This document shows positions 47,157 to 56,975 of a stretch of 64,000 bases of DNA, piece after piece (within the stretch, counting starts at the first letter, position 1; the number at the start of each line of letters is the position of its first letter). The translations under genes and the position numbers were made by a program. The notes under the pieces were generated by a model that did not search any database, was not told the DNA's origin, and saw only the letters and a program-made list of their open reading frames with translations. This DNA comes from Bosea sp. RAC05 (GTDB lineage Bacteria; Pseudomonadota; Alphaproteobacteria; Rhizobiales; Beijerinckiaceae), in contig NZ_CP016464.1 in NCBI RefSeq assembly GCF_001713455.1, forward strand, positions 1,239,501 through 1,303,500, read 5' to 3'.

Positions 47157-47669
47157 ATGCAGCGGCAATCGTCTTTCAGCTACGAGGAGATCCTCGCCTG
47201 TGGTCGCGGGGAGCTGTTCGGGCCGGGCAACGCGCAGCTGCCGCTGCCGCCGATGCTGATGTTCGACCGCATCACCGAGATCGCCGAAGATGGCGGCCCC
47301 AACGGCAAGGGCTTCGTGCGCGCCGAATTCGACATCAAGCCGGATCTCTGGTTCTTCGACTGCCACTTCAAGGGCGATCCGGTGATGCCGGGCTGCCTGG
47401 GCCTCGATGCCCTCTGGCAGTTGACCGGTTTCTTCCTCGGCTGGCTCGGTCTTCCCGGCCGCGGGCGGGCGCTCGGCGTCGGCGAGGTCAAGTTCGCCGA
47501 CCAGGTGCTGCCCTCGGTCAAGCAGGTCGTCTACGGCGTCGAGTTCAAGCGCGTCTTCAAATCCAAGCTCGTGCTCGGCATCGCCGATGGCTGGCTGGAG
47601 GCCGACGGCAAGCGCATCTACACGGTCAGCGACATGCGCGTCGGCCTGTTCAAGCCCGAGGCGGCGTAA
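47157..47669 (+). CDS. fabA: 3-hydroxydecanoyl-ACP dehydratase/isomerase FabA
   Basis: This is a 170-residue hot-dog fold enzyme that makes and isomerises the double bond for unsaturated fatty acids. The active-site His lies in [21 protein letters not shown], followed by the Asp-containing helix. The start at 47157 gives the standard FabA length (about 171); the frame opens earlier at a TTG. It lies divergent from irr and upstream of fabB and fabI. Confidence 0.96.
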   Translation: MQRQSSFSYEEILACGRGELFGPGNAQLPLPPMLMFDRITEIAEDGGPNGKGFVRAEFDIKPDLWFFDCHFKGDPVMPGCLGLDALWQLTGFFLGWLGLPGRGRALGVGEVKFADQVLPSVKQVVYGVEFKRVFKSKLVLGIADGWLEADGKRIYTVSDMRVGLFKPEAA

Positions 47670-47834
47670 GGCGTCCGGGATCGCTTCGGAGAGACGCTCC
47701 GGGGCGATGCCGTTGGGGGAAAACCGCGGTGCGGCCTTGCGCGCGCCGGCCGCGCGGTCCATTTGCGCGGGATCGACGAGCGCGCCGGACCCTGTTCCGT
47801 CCGGCTCAGGCGCCATGAAGCCGGAGAAGAGAGC

Positions 47835-49061
47835 ATGAGACGCGTGGTGGTCACCGGGATGGGCATCGTCTCGTCCATCGGCAACAATACGCAGGAAGTG
47901 CTGTCCTCGCTCCATGAAGCGAAATCCGGCATCTCCTTCATGCCGGTTTTTGCCGAGCATGGGTTCCGCAGCCGCGTCGCCGGCGTGCCGACACTCGACC
48001 CCTCGACCGTGCTCGACCGCCGTGCCATGCGCTTCCATGGCGGTGGCTCGGCCTGGAACCAGGTTGCGATGGAGCAGGCCATCGCCGATGCCGGTCTCGA
48101 GGAGAAAGAGATCAGCCACGAGCGCACGGGCATCGTCATGGGCTCGGGTGGACCCTCGACCCGCGCCCTGATCGACGCCTACGACAAGGCGCGCGAGAGC
48201 GGCTCCTCCAAGAAGGTCGGCCCCTTCGCCGTGCCCAAGGGCATGTCCTCGACCGCGTCCGCCACGCTGGCGACCTGGTTCAAGATCAAGGGCGTCAATT
48301 ATTCGATCTCCTCGGCCTGCGCGACCTCCAACCACTGCATCGGCAACGCCTACGAGCTGATTCAGTGGGGCAAGCAGGACGTCATCTTCGCCGGCGGCTG
48401 CGAGGAACTGGACTGGACCCTGTCCGTCCTGTTCGACGCCATGGGTGCGATGTCGACCGACTACAACGAGACGGCGGCGCGCGCCTCGCGCGCCTATGAC
48501 GTCAACCGCGACGGCTTCGTCATCGCGGGCGGTGCCGGCGTCGTCGTGCTGGAAGAGCTCGAGCACGCCAAGGCGCGCGGCGCGAAGATCTATGGCGAGA
48601 TCGTCGGCTATGGCGCGACCTCGGACGGCTACGACATGGTCGCGCCGTCGGGCGAGGGCGCCGTGCGCTGCATGCGGATGGCGCTGCAGGGCGTCAACGC
48701 CAAGGTCGACTACATCAACCCTCATGGCACCTCGACGCCTGTCGGCGACGCCAAGGAGATCGAGGCGATCCGCGAGGTCTTCGGTGCCGGCGAGAAGAGC
48801 CCGCCGATCTCCGCGACCAAGTCGCTCACCGGCCACTCGCTCGGCGCCACCGGCGTGCAGGAGGCGATCTATTCGCTGCTGATGCTCAACAACGACTTCA
48901 TCTGCGAGAGCGCCCATATCGACGAGCTCGATCCAGCCTTCGCCGACATGCCGATCGTGCGCAAGCGCATCGACAATGCGGGCCTCGGCTGCGTGCTCTC
49001 GAATTCCTTCGGCTTCGGCGGCACCAACGCCACCATCGTGATGAAGAAGCTCGAAGCCTGA
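47835..49061 (+). CDS. fabB: 3-oxoacyl-ACP synthase I FabB
   Basis: This is a 408-residue condensing enzyme that elongates unsaturated acyl-ACP. The active-site Cys is in [14 protein letters not shown]. His residues are in [11 protein letters not shown] and TGHSLGATG. The start at 47835 follows GGAGAAGAG and begins with the standard [10 protein letters not shown]. It sits 165 bp after fabA and before DUF3303 and fabI. Confidence 0.96.
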   Translation: MRRVVVTGMGIVSSIGNNTQEVLSSLHEAKSGISFMPVFAEHGFRSRVAGVPTLDPSTVLDRRAMRFHGGGSAWNQVAMEQAIADAGLEEKEISHERTGIVMGSGGPSTRALIDAYDKARESGSSKKVGPFAVPKGMSSTASATLATWFKIKGVNYSISSACATSNHCIGNAYELIQWGKQDVIFAGGCEELDWTLSVLFDAMGAMSTDYNETAARASRAYDVNRDGFVIAGGAGVVVLEELEHAKARGAKIYGEIVGYGATSDGYDMVAPSGEGAVRCMRMALQGVNAKVDYINPHGTSTPVGDAKEIEAIREVFGAGEKSPPISATKSLTGHSLGATGVQEAIYSLLMLNNDFICESAHIDELDPAFADMPIVRKRIDNAGLGCVLSNSFGFGGTNATIVMKKLEA

Positions 49062-49072
49062 GGGAACCGACC

Positions 49073-49345
49073 ATGCTCTTCATGGTGATCGAGCATTTCG
49101 ACCAGGCGCGGGTGAAGGAGATCTACGCCCGCTTCCATGAGAAGGGCCGGATGATCCCGGACGGCCTGACCTATGTCGACAGCTGGATCTCCGCCGACTT
49201 CGCGCGCTGTTTCCAGGTGATGCAGTGCGACGACGTCACCAAGCTGCAGGAATGGGTGCTGGCCTGGGGTGATCTCGCGCGCTTCGAGATCGTGCCGCTG
49301 GCCTCGTCGAAAGACACGGCGGCCGCGGTGAAGAAGCATTTATGA
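49073..49345 (+). CDS. DUF3303-domain protein
   Basis: This is a 90-residue single-domain protein of the DUF3303 family (MLFMVIEHFD; GLTYVDSWIS; CFQVMQCDD). It has the alpha/beta shape of ferredoxin-like stress/dabb proteins, function unknown. It lies 11 bp after fabB, so it is probably co-transcribed with the fab genes. Confidence 0.85.
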   Translation: MLFMVIEHFDQARVKEIYARFHEKGRMIPDGLTYVDSWISADFARCFQVMQCDDVTKLQEWVLAWGDLARFEIVPLASSKDTAAAVKKHL

Positions 49346-49441
49346 TGTCGTTGCCGACGCGACAGGGAACGTCGCTGTTCGGGATCTGTGGTCTCCACAG
49401 GCCGCCTTCACGTTCTCCACGCTGACCTCCGGGATTTCCTC

Positions 49442-50269
49442 ATGCTCCCCCTGATGCACAACAAGCGCGGCCTCGTCATGGGCGTCGCCAACCAGAACTC
49501 GATCGCCTGGGGCATCGCGCGCACCCTGCACGCCCATGGCGCGCAGATGGCGTTCACCTATCAGGGCGAGGCGCTCGGCAAGCGGGTGAAGCCGCTGGCC
49601 GAGAGCGTCGGCTCGACGCTCGTCCTGCCCTGCGACGTCGAGGACATCGCCACGGTGGACGCGACCTTCGCCGCGCTGGACGAGGCCTGGGGCGGCGACC
49701 CCGAGCGCAACACGCTCGACTTTATCGTCCATGCCATCGGCTTCTCCGACAAGAACGAGCTCAAGGGGCTCTATGCCGACACCAGCCGCGAGAACTTCTC
49801 GCGCACCATGGTGATCTCGTGCTTCTCCTTCACGGAGGTCGCCAAGCGCGCCGCCGAGCGTATGCCGAAGGGCGGCAGCATGATCACGCTGACCTATGGC
49901 GGCTCCACCCGCATCATGCCGAACTACAACGTGATGGGCGTGGCCAAGGCGGCTCTGGAAGCCAGCGTGCGCTATCTCGCCGGCGACTACGGCCCGCGCG
50001 GCATCCGCGTCAACGCGCTCTCGCCCGGGCCGGTGCGGACGCTCGCCGGTGCCGGTATCTCCGATGCGCGCGCGATGTATTCCTGGCAGCGGGCGAACTC
50101 GCCGCTGCGCAAGTCCGTCTCGCTCGAGGAGATCGGCGGCTCGGCCCTCTACTATCTCTCCGACCTGTCAGGCGGTGTGACCGGCGACATCCACCATGTC
50201 GATGCCGGCTACCACATCACCTCGATGCCGGTGCTGGACGGCCTGCGCGCGGCCGATCAGGGCGAATAG
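49442..50269 (+). CDS. fabI: Enoyl-ACP reductase FabI (NADH)
   Basis: This is a 275-residue SDR enzyme that completes each elongation cycle. The nucleotide site is VMGVANQNSIAWGIA. The catalytic Tyr and Lys are spaced Y-x6-K in NYNVMGVAKAALEAS. The start was set at the ATG at 49442 rather than the GTG at 49388; Met23 (49454) is another possibility since the ribosome-binding site is weak. It completes the fabA-fabB-fabI unsaturated-fatty-acid set. Confidence 0.95.
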   Translation: MLPLMHNKRGLVMGVANQNSIAWGIARTLHAHGAQMAFTYQGEALGKRVKPLAESVGSTLVLPCDVEDIATVDATFAALDEAWGGDPERNTLDFIVHAIGFSDKNELKGLYADTSRENFSRTMVISCFSFTEVAKRAAERMPKGGSMITLTYGGSTRIMPNYNVMGVAKAALEASVRYLAGDYGPRGIRVNALSPGPVRTLAGAGISDARAMYSWQRANSPLRKSVSLEEIGGSALYYLSDLSGGVTGDIHHVDAGYHITSMPVLDGLRAADQGE

Positions 50270-50324
50270 GGAACCCTGCGCCGCCCCTCCGGGTTTGTCC
50301 TCCACGGCAGCAGGAGGACATCCA

Positions 50325-50576
50325 ATGGTGACGGTCAGGTATGACATCGTCGAGCATGACGGCGGCTGGGCCTACAAGGTCCAGGACGCGCTCTCGGAGA
50401 CCTATCCGTCGCACGAGGCGGCCCTGAAGGCGGCCAGCGATGCGGCCGCGCGCCAGACCCTCGCGGGAACGACCGACGGCATCGTCTACCAGGACGAGCA
50501 GGGCCGCTGGCACGAGGAACTGGCCGACGGGCGCGACCGCCCGGCGACGCGCGTCGTGGACGAGTCCTCGGCTTGA
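50325..50576 (+). CDS. Small DUF2188-like protein
   Basis: This is an 83-residue protein (VRYDIVEHDGGWAYKVQDAL; PSHEAALKAASDAAARQ) with the fold and motifs of DUF2188. Function unknown. The strong ribosome-binding site AGGAGG at 50314 fixes the start at 50325. Confidence 0.8.
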   Translation: MVTVRYDIVEHDGGWAYKVQDALSETYPSHEAALKAASDAAARQTLAGTTDGIVYQDEQGRWHEELADGRDRPATRVVDESSA

Positions 50577-50591
50577 CGCCGCTGCGGCGCC

Positions 50592-50957
50592 TCAGCGGGC
50601 GGTGAAGAAGGTCAGCAGGACCTTGTCGTTCTCGCCGAGCAGGCAGAGGAAGCGCCGCGGCTTGTCCGAGCGGTCGGTCCGCAGATAGGCCTCCGCGATG
50701 ATGATCCGCGTCACGGGCGTATCTTCCACCTTCGTCTCCGAGACGGCGATCGTCGCGCCGTCCTCGTCGACATAGATGTCCTTGATCTCGGGCTCGCGGG
50801 CCGAGAGCGTGCTCAGCGCGGCGTTCTTGCACAGCGCGACCGACGGCGAGGCCGGCTTTTCGGCCTGAGCGCCCGAAGTCGGTCCCGCGGTCTGGGCCAA
50901 GGCGCCAGAGGCGATCAGGGCAAAGGCGAGCAGGGCGGTCGGGACGAAGCGGATCAT
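50592..50957 (-). CDS. Exported hypothetical protein
   Basis: This is a 121-residue protein with a signal peptide (VPTALLAFALIASGALAQ) and a small mature domain with two Cys (ALCKNA, RRFLCLL) that may pair. No family recognised. It is convergent with the DUF2188-like gene. Confidence 0.75.
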   Translation of the reverse strand: MIRFVPTALLAFALIASGALAQTAGPTSGAQAEKPASPSVALCKNAALSTLSAREPEIKDIYVDEDGATIAVSETKVEDTPVTRIIIAEAYLRTDRSDKPRRFLCLLGENDKVLLTFFTAR

Positions 50958-51014
50958 GTCGAACCTCTCGGGAATGGATGCTGTCCAACGCCCGAGAGGT
51001 CGATTGGTTCGCGC

Positions 51015-51881
51015 TCAGCCGCGCAGCGCCTCGGCGATCGTCGTCGCGAAGGGTGTCGTCGGGCGGCCGATCAGACGCGAGAGCACCCGGCTCTCGTCGT
51101 TCAGCGCACCCTTGGCGGCAGCCGCGTCGGAATCCGCGAGCAGGGAGGCGAGCCCCTCGGGCAGGCCCGCGCCGAGGAGCGCCCCGCGATAATCGGCCTC
51201 GGGCATGTCCACATACGGGACCGTCTTCCCGGCCTGGCGCGACAGCTCGGCGGCGAACTCGGCCAGGGAATAGGACGCGTCGCCGGCCAGCTCATGCACG
51301 ACGCGCGGCGCCTGATCGCCGATCAGCGCAACCGCAGCGGCCTCGGCATAGTCGGCCCGCGCTGCGCTCGCGATGCGGCCGTCACCGGCGCTGCCGATCA
51401 GGGCGCCGTGGGCAAGCGCGGGCGGGATCGAGGCGGCATAGTTCTCCGTGTACCAGCCATTGCGCAGCAGGCTGTGGGGCAGGCCGCTCTCGGCCAGCGC
51501 GCTCTCGGTCTGGCGGTGCTCTTCGGCGAGGCCGAGCGGCGAGATGTCGGCGCGCAGCACGCTCGTATAGGCGATGCGCGCGACACCGGCCTGCCTGGCG
51601 GCCGCAATCGCATTGCGGTGCTGGGCCAGGCGCTGGCCGATCGCGTTGGACGAGATCAGCAGCAGCCGCTCGACGCCGGCGAACGCCGCTTCGAGCGAAG
51701 CCGGCTGGTCATAGTCGCCCGCGCGGATGACGACGCCCGCGGGAAACAGCCCGGCGGCCCGGGCGGGGTCGCGGACGATGGCCACGACGGCGGCGGCGCC
51801 GACGCGCGCCGCGAGGGCGGCGACCGCGAGGCGGCCGAGCTGGCCGCTGGCGCCGGTCACGGCATACAGAGGATGGGACAT
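51015..51881 (-). CDS. NmrA/QorB-like NAD(P)H-dependent oxidoreductase
   Basis: This is a 288-residue atypical SDR. It starts MSHPLYAVTGASGQLGRLAV with the nucleotide motif and has the YTSVLRAD and GWYTENY blocks of quinone oxidoreductase 2 (QorB)-like proteins. It probably reduces quinones. The start at 51881 gives the standard N-terminus; the frame runs further upstream into the divergent regulator. The HxlR-type gene on the other strand is the likely regulator. Confidence 0.9.
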   Translation of the reverse strand: MSHPLYAVTGASGQLGRLAVAALAARVGAAAVVAIVRDPARAAGLFPAGVVIRAGDYDQPASLEAAFAGVERLLLISSNAIGQRLAQHRNAIAAARQAGVARIAYTSVLRADISPLGLAEEHRQTESALAESGLPHSLLRNGWYTENYAASIPPALAHGALIGSAGDGRIASAARADYAEAAAVALIGDQAPRVVHELAGDASYSLAEFAAELSRQAGKTVPYVDMPEADYRGALLGAGLPEGLASLLADSDAAAAKGALNDESRVLSRLIGRPTTPFATTIAEALRG

Positions 51882-51907
51882 GGAACTCTCCGGTCTCTTG
51901 TGGTAAC

Positions 51908-51928
51908 TCAGTCTCAGATAGAGACTGA
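51908..51928. promoter_or_regulatory. Palindromic operator between the oxidoreductase and HxlR genes
   Basis: TCAGTCTC-AGATA-GAGACTGA is a perfect 8-bp inverted repeat with a 5-nt spacer, centred between the divergent genes. HxlR regulators bind such dyads to control the adjacent gene and themselves. Confidence 0.65.
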
Positions 51929-51984
51929 ATGGCGACGCCGGAAGACGGCACTTTTGCGTCACCAGGTTACTATGGAGGAACCCT

Positions 51985-52383
51985 ATGGACGCTTGTGTGG
52001 CGCTGGGCGCCAAGTTCGAACGCTGGCAGACGCTCCGGCTCGATCCGGACGGTTGCCCGGTCCGCGGGCTGCTGGACCAGATCGGCGACCGCTGGTCGAC
52101 CCTGCTGATCTGCGCGCTCGCCGTCGGCCCCCGGCGGTTCAGCGCGCTGCACCGGCTGATCCCCGACATCTCTAAGCGGATGCTGACGCAGACCCTGCGG
52201 ACCCTGGAGGCCGATGGCCTCGTCCATCGCGACGTCCAGCCGACCGTCCCGCCCAGCGTCACCTATTCGCTGACGCCGCTCGGGCGCAGCTTCGCCGGCC
52301 CGCTGCTCGGCCTGGTCGAATGGGCGGAGACGCATTTCCCGGCGGTGTTGCAGACGCGGGCGGAAACGAAAAGGGCCGCCTGA
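51985..52383 (+). CDS. HxlR-family transcriptional regulator
   Basis: This is a 132-residue winged-helix regulator ([38 protein letters not shown]). Two Cys near the N-terminus (DACVAL, DGCPVRG) could sense oxidants or electrophiles, as in QorR/HypR. It is divergent from the QorB-like reductase, with a palindrome between them, a pairing known for QorR-type sensors of quinones. Confidence 0.93.
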   Translation: MDACVALGAKFERWQTLRLDPDGCPVRGLLDQIGDRWSTLLICALAVGPRRFSALHRLIPDISKRMLTQTLRTLEADGLVHRDVQPTVPPSVTYSLTPLGRSFAGPLLGLVEWAETHFPAVLQTRAETKRAA

Positions 52384-52425
52384 GGGGCGGCCCGTGATCG
52401 CGTCGTCGACGTCAGGAAGGCGCGC

Positions 52426-53658
52426 TCAGAGGCCGAGCTTCTTCTTGCGCTGGCCGAGCGTGCGCAGGCGCAGCGCGTTCAGCTTGATGAAGCCGGCCGC
52501 GTCGCGGTGGTCATAGGCGACGGCGCCTTCCTCGAAGGTCACGAGGTCCTGGTCGTAGAGCGAGTAGGGGCTGGAGCGGCCGATGACATGCACGCCGCCC
52601 TTGTAGAGCTTGAGGCGGACCTGGCCGGTGACGAACTCCTGGCTCTTGTCGATCAGCGCCTGCAGCATCTCGCGCTCCGGCGAGAACCAGAAGCCGTTAT
52701 AGATCAGCTCCGCATATTGCGGCATGATCTGGTCCTTGAGATGGGCGGCGCCGCGGTCGAGCGTGATCGACTCGATCGCGCGGTGCGCGACGGCCAGGAT
52801 CGTGCCGCCGGGCGTCTCGTACATGCCGCGCGACTTCATGCCGACGAAGCGGTTCTCGACGAGATCGAGCCGGCCGATGCCGTTGTCGCGGCCGAACTCG
52901 TTGAGCTTCGCCAGCAGCGTCGCCGGCGACATCTTCACGCCGTCGATCGCGCAGGCGTCGCCGGTTTCGAAGTCGATGCTGATCACGGTCGGCTTGTCGG
53001 GCGCGTCCTCGGGCGAGATCGTGCGCGAATAGACGTAGTCGGGAACCTCCTGCGCCGGGTCCTCGAGCACCTTGCCCTCGGAGGAGGCGTGCAGCAGGTT
53101 GGCGTCGACGGAGAAGGGCGCCTCGCCGCGCTTGTCCTTGGCGATCGGGATCTGGTGCTGCTCGGCGAAGGCGATGAGCTGCTCGCGCGAACGCAGATCC
53201 CATTCGCGCCAGGGTGCGATCACCATGACGTCGGGCTTCAGGGCGTAGGCGGTCAGCTCGAAGCGGACCTGGTCGTTGCCCTTGCCGGTTGCGCCATGCG
53301 AGACGGCGTCGGCGCCGAGCCTCTCGGCGATCTCGATCAGCTTCTTGGCGATCAGCGGCCGCGCGATCGAGGTGCCGAGCAGGTAGACGCCCTCATAGGC
53401 CGCGTTGGCGCGGAACATCGGGAAGACGTAGTCGCGGACGAACTCCTCGCGGAGATCCTCGATGAAGATGTTTTCCGGCTTGATGCCGAGCAGCAGCGCC
53501 TTGTCGCGCGCCGGCCCGAGTTCCTCGCCCTGGCCGAGGTCGGCGGTGAAGGTGATGACCTCGCAGCCATAGGTGGTCTGCAGCCACTTCAGGATGATCG
53601 AGGTGTCCAAGCCCCCGGAATAGGCGAGCACGACCTTCTTCACACTTTTCTCGATCAT
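52426..53658 (-). CDS. argG: Argininosuccinate synthase ArgG
   Basis: This is a 410-residue enzyme that condenses citrulline and aspartate in arginine synthesis. The ATP-pyrophosphatase loop is [15 protein letters not shown] near the N-terminus, with the later [15 protein letters not shown] and [10 protein letters not shown] blocks. The start at 53658 follows AGGAT and gives the usual length; the ATG at 53685 has no ribosome-binding site. Confidence 0.96.
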   Translation of the reverse strand: MIEKSVKKVVLAYSGGLDTSIILKWLQTTYGCEVITFTADLGQGEELGPARDKALLLGIKPENIFIEDLREEFVRDYVFPMFRANAAYEGVYLLGTSIARPLIAKKLIEIAERLGADAVSHGATGKGNDQVRFELTAYALKPDVMVIAPWREWDLRSREQLIAFAEQHQIPIAKDKRGEAPFSVDANLLHASSEGKVLEDPAQEVPDYVYSRTISPEDAPDKPTVISIDFETGDACAIDGVKMSPATLLAKLNEFGRDNGIGRLDLVENRFVGMKSRGMYETPGGTILAVAHRAIESITLDRGAAHLKDQIMPQYAELIYNGFWFSPEREMLQALIDKSQEFVTGQVRLKLYKGGVHVIGRSSPYSLYDQDLVTFEEGAVAYDHRDAAGFIKLNALRLRTLGQRKKKLGL

Positions 53659-53911
53659 CTGGGCATCATCCTGCTGTTGCGGCATGGCGGTCGCGAAAGG
53701 CCGCTTTTCGAACGCAATGGCGCACTATCCCAGCACCGGGGGCGACGCAATCGGAACCTTTTGATCGATCGCGCGTCCCCGCCTGATGGATGGGTGTTGA
53801 TGACCCCGGCAGATGACGCTTGGACATCGCACCGCGTCTTGCAGTCGCGCGGCGGGAGGCTCACGTTCCTGATGCGCGACGCCACACCGACCCGCCTGCC
53901 CCGGAGGCCGA

Positions 53912-54520
53912 ATGCCGAACCGTCCTGTTCTGGACTTCTGGTATGAGTTCGCATCCCCCTATTCCTTTCTGACCGCGCTGAGGATCGAGCCTCTGGCGGA
54001 GGCCGCGGGCGTCAGCATCCGCTGGCGGCCCTTTCTGCTCGGCCCGATCTTCGCCGCCCAGGGCTGGTCGACCTCGCCCTTCACGCTCTTTCCCAGCAAG
54101 GGGCGCTACATGTGGCGTGACGTCGAGCGCCGCGCCGGGCGCGAGGGCCTTGCGCTGGTCCGGCCCGAGACCTTTCCGCAGAACTCCCTGATCGCCGCAA
54201 GGCTGGCGCTGGCGGGTCGCGAGGCCGGCTGGCTGCCGGCCTTCTCGAAGGCGCTGTTCCGCGCCGGCTTCGGCGAAGGCCGCAACATCGCGGAGGAGGC
54301 GGTTCTGAACGCCGCCCTCAAGGAGGCCGGGGCCGATCCGGGCGTCGCCTTTCCCGCCTCGCGCGGCGAGGACGTGAAGGGCCGCCTGCGCGCGGAGATC
54401 GAATACGCCAAGTCGATCGGCATCTTCGGCGCGCCGACCTTCGTCACCGAGGACGGCGAACTGTTCTGGGGCGACGACCGGCTGGAAGAAGCGCTGGACT
54501 GGGCCAGGCACGGCCGCTGA
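53912..54520 (+). CDS. 2-hydroxychromene-2-carboxylate isomerase-like (DsbA-fold) protein
   Basis: This is a 202-residue thioredoxin/DsbA-fold protein of the HCCA isomerase/GST kappa family: DFWYEFASPYSFLTALRI holds the catalytic Ser position, and IGIFGAPTFV holds the cis-Pro. It probably acts on an aromatic breakdown product or as a glutathione-dependent isomerase. The gene converges with the M48 protease gene. Confidence 0.9.
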   Translation: MPNRPVLDFWYEFASPYSFLTALRIEPLAEAAGVSIRWRPFLLGPIFAAQGWSTSPFTLFPSKGRYMWRDVERRAGREGLALVRPETFPQNSLIAARLALAGREAGWLPAFSKALFRAGFGEGRNIAEEAVLNAALKEAGADPGVAFPASRGEDVKGRLRAEIEYAKSIGIFGAPTFVTEDGELFWGDDRLEEALDWARHGR

Positions 54521-54526
54521 GTTAGG

Positions 54527-55624
54527 TCAGGGGCTGGCGCTGCCGCCACCCGTCGGCCGCGCCCAGGGGCCGCGCGCGCTGGGCTCGATCCCTGCCGCAG
54601 ACTCCGCCACCATCGTCTGCAGGTCCTGCCGCTCGGCGACGCGCGGGGGATGCGGCGGCATCGCCGGCATCCGGCCACCGGCGGTCTGGACCAGCGCCTG
54701 CACGCGCTTGGTCACCGAAGGGTGGGTCGAGAACAGGTCGGCGAAATCGTCGGGGTCATTCTCGAAGCACATATCCATCACGCCCGACGGCACGCCCTCG
54801 ATGTCGGCGCGCCCGGCGATCTTGAGCAGGGCCGAGATCATCGCATCGGGGTTCTTCGTGAGCTCGACCGCCCCTGCATCGGCGAGATACTCCCGCGAGC
54901 GCGACAGCGAGAGCCGGATCACCACCGCCAGGAACCAGGCTAGCGCGATCACCGCGAAGCCGATCAGGATGGCGACGCCGCTGCCCTTCTTGGTATCGTC
55001 GGAGGATATCCGCATGCGGCTGCGCGACAGCCCGCGGAAGACGATCTCGCCGATGAGCGAGATGACGCCGGCGATGACGACGGCGATGATCATCAGCCGG
55101 ACGTCGCCATTGCGGATATGGGTCAGCTCATGCGCCAGCACGGCCTCGACCTCGGCATCGTTGAGCTGCGCCAGCAGGCCGCTCGTCACCGTGACCGTGA
55201 ACTGCTTGTCGTTGACGCCGCTGGCGAAGGCGTTCAGCGCCTCGCTCTCGACGATGGCGAGCTTGGGGACGGTCAGGCCGCGCGAGATGCAGAGGTTCTC
55301 CAGCATCCGGTAGAGCTTGGGGTTGTCCTCGCGCGACAGTCCTTTCGCGCCCGAGATGGCGCCGATCAGCCCGACATTGATGCGAAAGCCGATGAACACC
55401 CAGGCGCCTGCGGCGAGCGTCGTGAAGGGCAGCCAGTTCCAGAAGGTCCGCCCGGCCTGCGCATAGGCGGTCGTCCCGCGCGGGACGCCGCCATAGCCGT
55501 AGCCCACCAGCAGCAGGCCCCAGACCGTGACATAGACGAGCAGGAACAGGCCGGCGATCAGGAAGCCCGACCTGATCCGGTTGTTGCGCATGTGGCTGTA
55601 GAGCCCGAAGGCCTGGCCCAGCAT
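54527..55624 (-). CDS. M48-family membrane metalloprotease (HtpX-like)
   Basis: This is a 365-residue zinc protease. An N-terminal helix and a second near residue 60 precede the HELTH site (AHELTHIRNGDVRL). A third Zn ligand is expected in SREYLADAGAVEL. Helices follow the active site. Protein quality control in the membrane is the family role. It follows the LemA gene by 34 bp; LemA/M48 pairs are common. Confidence 0.93.
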   Translation of the reverse strand: MLGQAFGLYSHMRNNRIRSGFLIAGLFLLVYVTVWGLLLVGYGYGGVPRGTTAYAQAGRTFWNWLPFTTLAAGAWVFIGFRINVGLIGAISGAKGLSREDNPKLYRMLENLCISRGLTVPKLAIVESEALNAFASGVNDKQFTVTVTSGLLAQLNDAEVEAVLAHELTHIRNGDVRLMIIAVVIAGVISLIGEIVFRGLSRSRMRISSDDTKKGSGVAILIGFAVIALAWFLAVVIRLSLSRSREYLADAGAVELTKNPDAMISALLKIAGRADIEGVPSGVMDMCFENDPDDFADLFSTHPSVTKRVQALVQTAGGRMPAMPPHPPRVAERQDLQTMVAESAAGIEPSARGPWARPTGGGSASP

Positions 55625-55658
55625 CGCAGCCGCCCCGTTCGCCGCCTGCGGCGTCGCC

Positions 55659-56216
55659 TCAGAACTTCACGCTCGGCGCGACCTCGATCTGGGCGCGCGT
55701 GGTTTCGCCGACATCGAAGAATTCGCGCTGGCTGAAGCCCATCTGCGGCGCGAAGAGCACGGCCGGGAAGGCCTGGATCGCGGCGTTGAACTCGCTGACG
55801 GCGTTGTTGAAGAAGCGCCGCGCCGCGGCGAGCTTGTCCTCGACATTGCCGAGATCGACCTGGAGCTGCTGGAAATTGGCGCTCGCCTTGAGGTCGGGAT
55901 AGGCCTCGCCCAGTGCCAGCAGCCGCCCGACCGCACCCGACAATTGCTGCTCGGCCGCCGCCTTGTCATGGATGCTGCCTGCACCCTGGGCGGCGTTGCG
56001 CGCCGCGATCACCGCATCCAGCGTCGTCTTCTCATGCGTCGCGTAGCCCTTCACCGTCTCGACGAGATTGGGGATCAGGTCGTGGCGCTGCTTCAGCTGC
56101 ACGTCGATGTCGGCGAAGGCCTGGTTGACGCGCTGTCGCATCGCCACGAGGCCGTTATAGGTCATGATCAGATAGACGGCGATCGCGGCGATCAGCCCCA
56201 AGACAACCCAGCCCAT
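55659..56216 (-). CDS. LemA-family protein
   Basis: This is a 185-residue protein with one N-terminal transmembrane helix (GWVVLGLIAAIAVYLIM) and the LemA core (VNQAFADIDVQLKQRHDLIP; VETVKGYATHEKTTLDAVIA). The start at 56216 follows AGGAGC and gives the family N-terminus. It is upstream of and probably co-transcribed with the M48 protease. Confidence 0.93.
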   Translation of the reverse strand: MGWVVLGLIAAIAVYLIMTYNGLVAMRQRVNQAFADIDVQLKQRHDLIPNLVETVKGYATHEKTTLDAVIAARNAAQGAGSIHDKAAAEQQLSGAVGRLLALGEAYPDLKASANFQQLQVDLGNVEDKLAAARRFFNNAVSEFNAAIQAFPAVLFAPQMGFSQREFFDVGETTRAQIEVAPSVKF

Positions 56217-56309
56217 GGCATGCTCCTCAAGCGCAGACGAGACGGCCACACCGTGGCACGAAGGCGGGCGGTGGGGAAGCGGCCGGGAGCCGCCTGCCCC
56301 AGCGACGGC

Positions 56310-56975
56310 TCAGTCGTCGCTGTAGCGCTCCTCCCGCCACGGATCGCCGCGGTCGTGGTAGCCGCGGACCTCCCAGAAGCCGGGCCGGTTCTCTGGCGTG
56401 AACTCGATGCGCTTCAGCCATTTCGCGCTCTTCCAGAAGTAGAGCTTCGGCAGGACGAGCCGCAGCGGCCCGCCATGCTCCCCGGTGATCGGCTGGCCCT
56501 CCCAGGAATGGGCGAGGATTGCGTCCTCGCTGGCGAAATCCGCCAGCGTCAGATTGGTCGTGTAGCCGTCGTAGCTGTGCAGCACGACGAAGCCGGCCTC
56601 GGGCTTGGAGCGAGCGAGATCGAGGATCGTGCGGGTGGCGACGCCGTCCCAGCGGTTGTCATAGCGTGACCATGTGGTCACGCAGTGAATGTCGGACACC
56701 TCGGTCGCAGGCTCCTGGGCCATCAGATCGTCCCAGCGCCAGTGCAGGGGGCGATCCACCAGCCCGTCGATGTCGAGCGTCCAGTTCGACAGGGCGATCT
56801 CGGGCTGCAGGCCGAGATCGAGCACCGGCCAGTCCTTCACCCGATGCTGGCCGGGCGGCAGCCGCTCGCTCTCGGGACGGGCGACGCGCCCGGTCAGGAA
56901 CTTGCCATCCCGCGCCCAGGCCTGCTTGGTCCGGGTCAGCTTGGTCTCGGCGGGGGTATCGGGATCGTCGGTCAC
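56310..56975 (-). CDS. Molybdopterin-dependent oxidoreductase (sulfite-oxidase fold)
   Basis: This is a 221-residue single-domain enzyme. The Mo-ligand Cys lies in SDIHCVTTWSRYDNRWDGV, and the pterin-binding C-terminus is LYFWKSAKWLKRIEF. There is no Tat signal, so it is cytoplasmic, unlike MsrP/YedY. The start is a GTG at 56975 preceded by GGAGAG; the ORF upstream to 57104 has no support. Substrate unknown. Confidence 0.9.
   Translation of the reverse strand: MTDDPDTPAETKLTRTKQAWARDGKFLTGRVARPESERLPPGQHRVKDWPVLDLGLQPEIALSNWTLDIDGLVDRPLHWRWDDLMAQEPATEVSDIHCVTTWSRYDNRWDGVATRTILDLARSKPEAGFVVLHSYDGYTTNLTLADFASEDAILAHSWEGQPITGEHGGPLRLVLPKLYFWKSAKWLKRIEFTPENRPGFWEVRGYHDRGDPWREERYSDD

Noticed and set aside
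46452..48917. An 821-codon open frame on the minus strand covering irr, fabA and most of fabB
   Set aside because: Only the last 157 codons match a known protein (Irr). The rest is antisense to fabA and fabB and has the Arg/Asp/Gly-rich composition typical of GC-rich shadow frames.
52507..53946. A 479-codon plus-strand frame antisense to argG
   Set aside because: Shadow of argG: composition is Asp/Arg/Leu/Val-rich and there are no domain motifs.
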